Part shown: one piece after another, positions 62,711 to 64,000 of the stretch
Layout of the letters: each line of letters opens with the position of its first letter
Numbering within the stretch: position 1 is the first letter of the stretch
Assembly: GCA_009767595.1 (NCBI GenBank)
Contig: VSDK01016350.1
Coordinates: 202,935 to 266,934 of the forward strand
Source: Symbiodinium kawagutii
Lineage: Eukaryota > Sar > Dinophyceae > Suessiales > Symbiodiniaceae
Direction of reading: 5' to 3'
Length of the DNA: 64,000 nt
Notes under the pieces: generated by a model
What the model was told of the DNA's origin: nothing
Seen by the model: only the letters and a program-made list of their open reading frames with translations
Database searches by the model: none
Made by a program: the position numbers and the translations under genes

Positions 62711-63404
62711 GTCATCATCATCATCATCGTCATCATCATCATGACAATCATCGTCCATTCTTGCCATCGTCAGTCACTATGATCACTATAATAATACTGG
62801 TTGGCCAAGCCCACCATTGTTACTGGTTAGCTACGCTCATCATGAGGTACCAATCACAAGCAATCATCCCAGCAGCCAGGACTTCAAAGTCCTCCGCCAG
62901 CGACAGGCCCTTGGGGTGGTCATACACGAGAAAGGCAGAAGAGTCGTCGAAACGCTGATCCCAATCATCCACGTACCACAGATTTCGGTCACCTTGGGCA
63001 CTGCGCAGAGCATCGAGTGTTTTGGAGGAACTGAGGCAATCATTTATTGAGGGAATTCAATAAACAGAACCATGATGTTGAGGCCCTTGGCAGACTTGGA
63101 TCGGTGAGATGCTGCCTACGATTTACGTTGGATGTGTGTTTGTCTTCTTAACATCCTGCTTGAATGCGATGACATAATGATGACATAATCTGATCTTAAT
63201 GGATCGGTGAGATGCTGCCTACGATCTTCTTAACATCCTGCAACTACTGATTCTAACTGCAAACATTTGGGATGTCCCTCAGCAGTTGCCAGATACCCCT
63301 CTAGAATCTCGGCGACAAAAAGTGCCAACTGTCCCGGAAGTCTTCTGCCCAACCATCTGGTTTGGACATGTAGAAACATTTGGCAACCGAAATCACTAAA
63401 TCTC
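60642..63404 (-). CDS. 3' part of an unidentified gene, possibly glycosyltransferase-like, with C-terminal hydrophobic segment
   Basis: Five exons in phase: 63353-63404 (DLVISVAKCFYMSKPDG), 62862-62992 (DRNLWYVDDWDQRFDD..., SAFLVYDHPKGLSLAEDF), 61806-61871 (VAAIELGAYFRRRVVLPETM), 61186-61253 (ANSPTFRIYNLSETMLDEPG) and 60642-60774 (YDYFAHANGLYEVYSRTKPL, then ETALLAVLAGYWLLYKI and stop). Donors are GT, GC, GC, GC and all but one acceptor are AG|G. The stretch AAIELGAYFRRRVVLP is like the substrate-pocket strand-helix of O-fucosyltransferase-type enzymes. This is a weak resemblance. The final about 17 hydrophobic residues could be a tail anchor. The 5' end lies beyond 63404, possibly outside the window. 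Confidence 0.5.
62297..62745 (+). repeat. (ATC)n triplet array with CGTC variants
   Basis: About 150 ATC triplets with regularly interspersed GTC and a few CCACATC units. It lies in the intron between exons 61871 and 62862. All six frames are open in places (poly-Ile, His, Ser, Asp and Met), which is meaningless. Confidence 0.9.
63097..63241 (+). repeat. Direct duplication, two partial copies
   Basis: GGATCGGTGAGATGCTGCCT occurs at about 63099 and 63201, and CTTCTTAACATCCTGC at about 63143 and 63225. The second copy lacks about 30 bp between them. Confidence 0.75.
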
Positions 63405-63539
63405 CTATAAACTCGTGTCCACATGTGGTGTACCCTAAAAACTCTTGATTTAATCCATCAAACTAATGGTCCACCATTCGTCCACCATTAGTTCATTAGT
63501 CCTACTATCCTGCTTAATGCATAGTCAGGATTAATAAAA

Positions 63540-64000
63540 CCCCCCTAGTTAATCAAACCCCTCCTCAATCCTGGACCCTGGTCCTTACTAAAGTTAATTA
63601 GGTGCTGATTTCACCCCCAGATAAGATAAGGACAGCCAAAAATACCCCCTAGTTAATCAAACCCCTCTGGATCCCTAAAATTTTTTGAAATTGATTGTTT
63701 GATTAGTTTTAGATTAATTCTAAATTAGTTTTAATTAGTTTGCTTATTAGTTTTATTACTACTCATGGCTAGTGGGCTCAGATTTCCCAAAAAAGTCTAT
63801 GTGTTTTTCTTTATTAACCGCCTTTTAAAAATCTATCAAAAAACATTTTTTTAGAAGCTCACAAAGGGTACCCCCCACAAGCCTGGAACCCCCCAATTTA
63901 AATACAATTGAAATCAATTGAAAAGCAATTGAAAGCAATTCAAAAACAATTGAAAGCAATTCAAAAACAATTGAAAGCAATTTAAAAACAATTGAAAGCA
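63540..64000 (+). repeat. Repetitive right edge with 21-bp unit
   Basis: Two copies of CCCCTAGTTAATCAAACCCC lie at about 63543 and 63645. From about 63901 a 21-bp unit, CAATTGAAAGCAATTCAAAAA, repeats to the window edge. Confidence 0.75.

Noticed and set aside
62276..62782. Long poly-Asp, poly-His, poly-Ile and poly-Met frames
   Set aside because: Products of the (ATC)n microsatellite in all frames.

Overview
The window reads as nuclear DNA of a dinoflagellate, most likely of the Symbiodiniaceae type. The support comes from the sequence itself. Coding matter is split into many short exons whose donors are a mixture of GT, GC and GA. Acceptors are almost always AG followed by a G that starts the exon. 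Genes lie in runs on one strand, introns are filled with small palindromic repeats and long microsatellites, and several proteins resemble families I associate with dinoflagellates. Nothing prokaryotic, organellar or viral was seen. Three N-gaps (8008-8017, 18801-18817, 42927-43101) show a draft assembly.

Left part, + strand (about 145-11098): one large multi-exon gene whose 5' end lies outside the window. In order it has a Lys/Arg/Ala-rich histone-like part with an AT-hook-like motif, a region whose motif order resembles a divergent cytosine-C5 DNA methyltransferase, an acidic linker, a second Lys/Ala-rich part, and a long C-terminal domain of unknown fold with a CPYC motif. A 1-nt phase break in a repeated segment suggests an assembly error or a decaying copy.

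Middle, - strand (12971-30938): a near-complete Xaa-Pro aminopeptidase (M24B) gene of about 21 exons, tail to tail with the + gene. All five metal ligands are present. Its largest intron (19471 to about 24160) holds an intact intronless 725-codon gene on the same strand, with a ubiquitin-like N-terminus and about 26 FNIP/leucine-rich 22-residue repeats.

Right part, - strand (31425-60033): a string of short exons, about one every 0.5-2 kb. They encode coiled-coil segments, a BART-like (ARL2-binding) domain, a Cys-rich segment and other unrecognised pieces. I cannot decide whether this is one very long gene or several. From 60642 to the right edge lies the 3' part of another - strand gene, possibly glycosyltransferase-like, ending in a C-terminal hydrophobic segment.

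Between and inside the genes are two families of short inverted-repeat elements (seven copies of about 115 bp; four full and one truncated copy of about 100 bp), a widely spaced inverted repeat pair in the left gene, a long hairpin, and large (CTGTTG)n, (GTT)n, (CAA/CAC)n and (ATC)n arrays.
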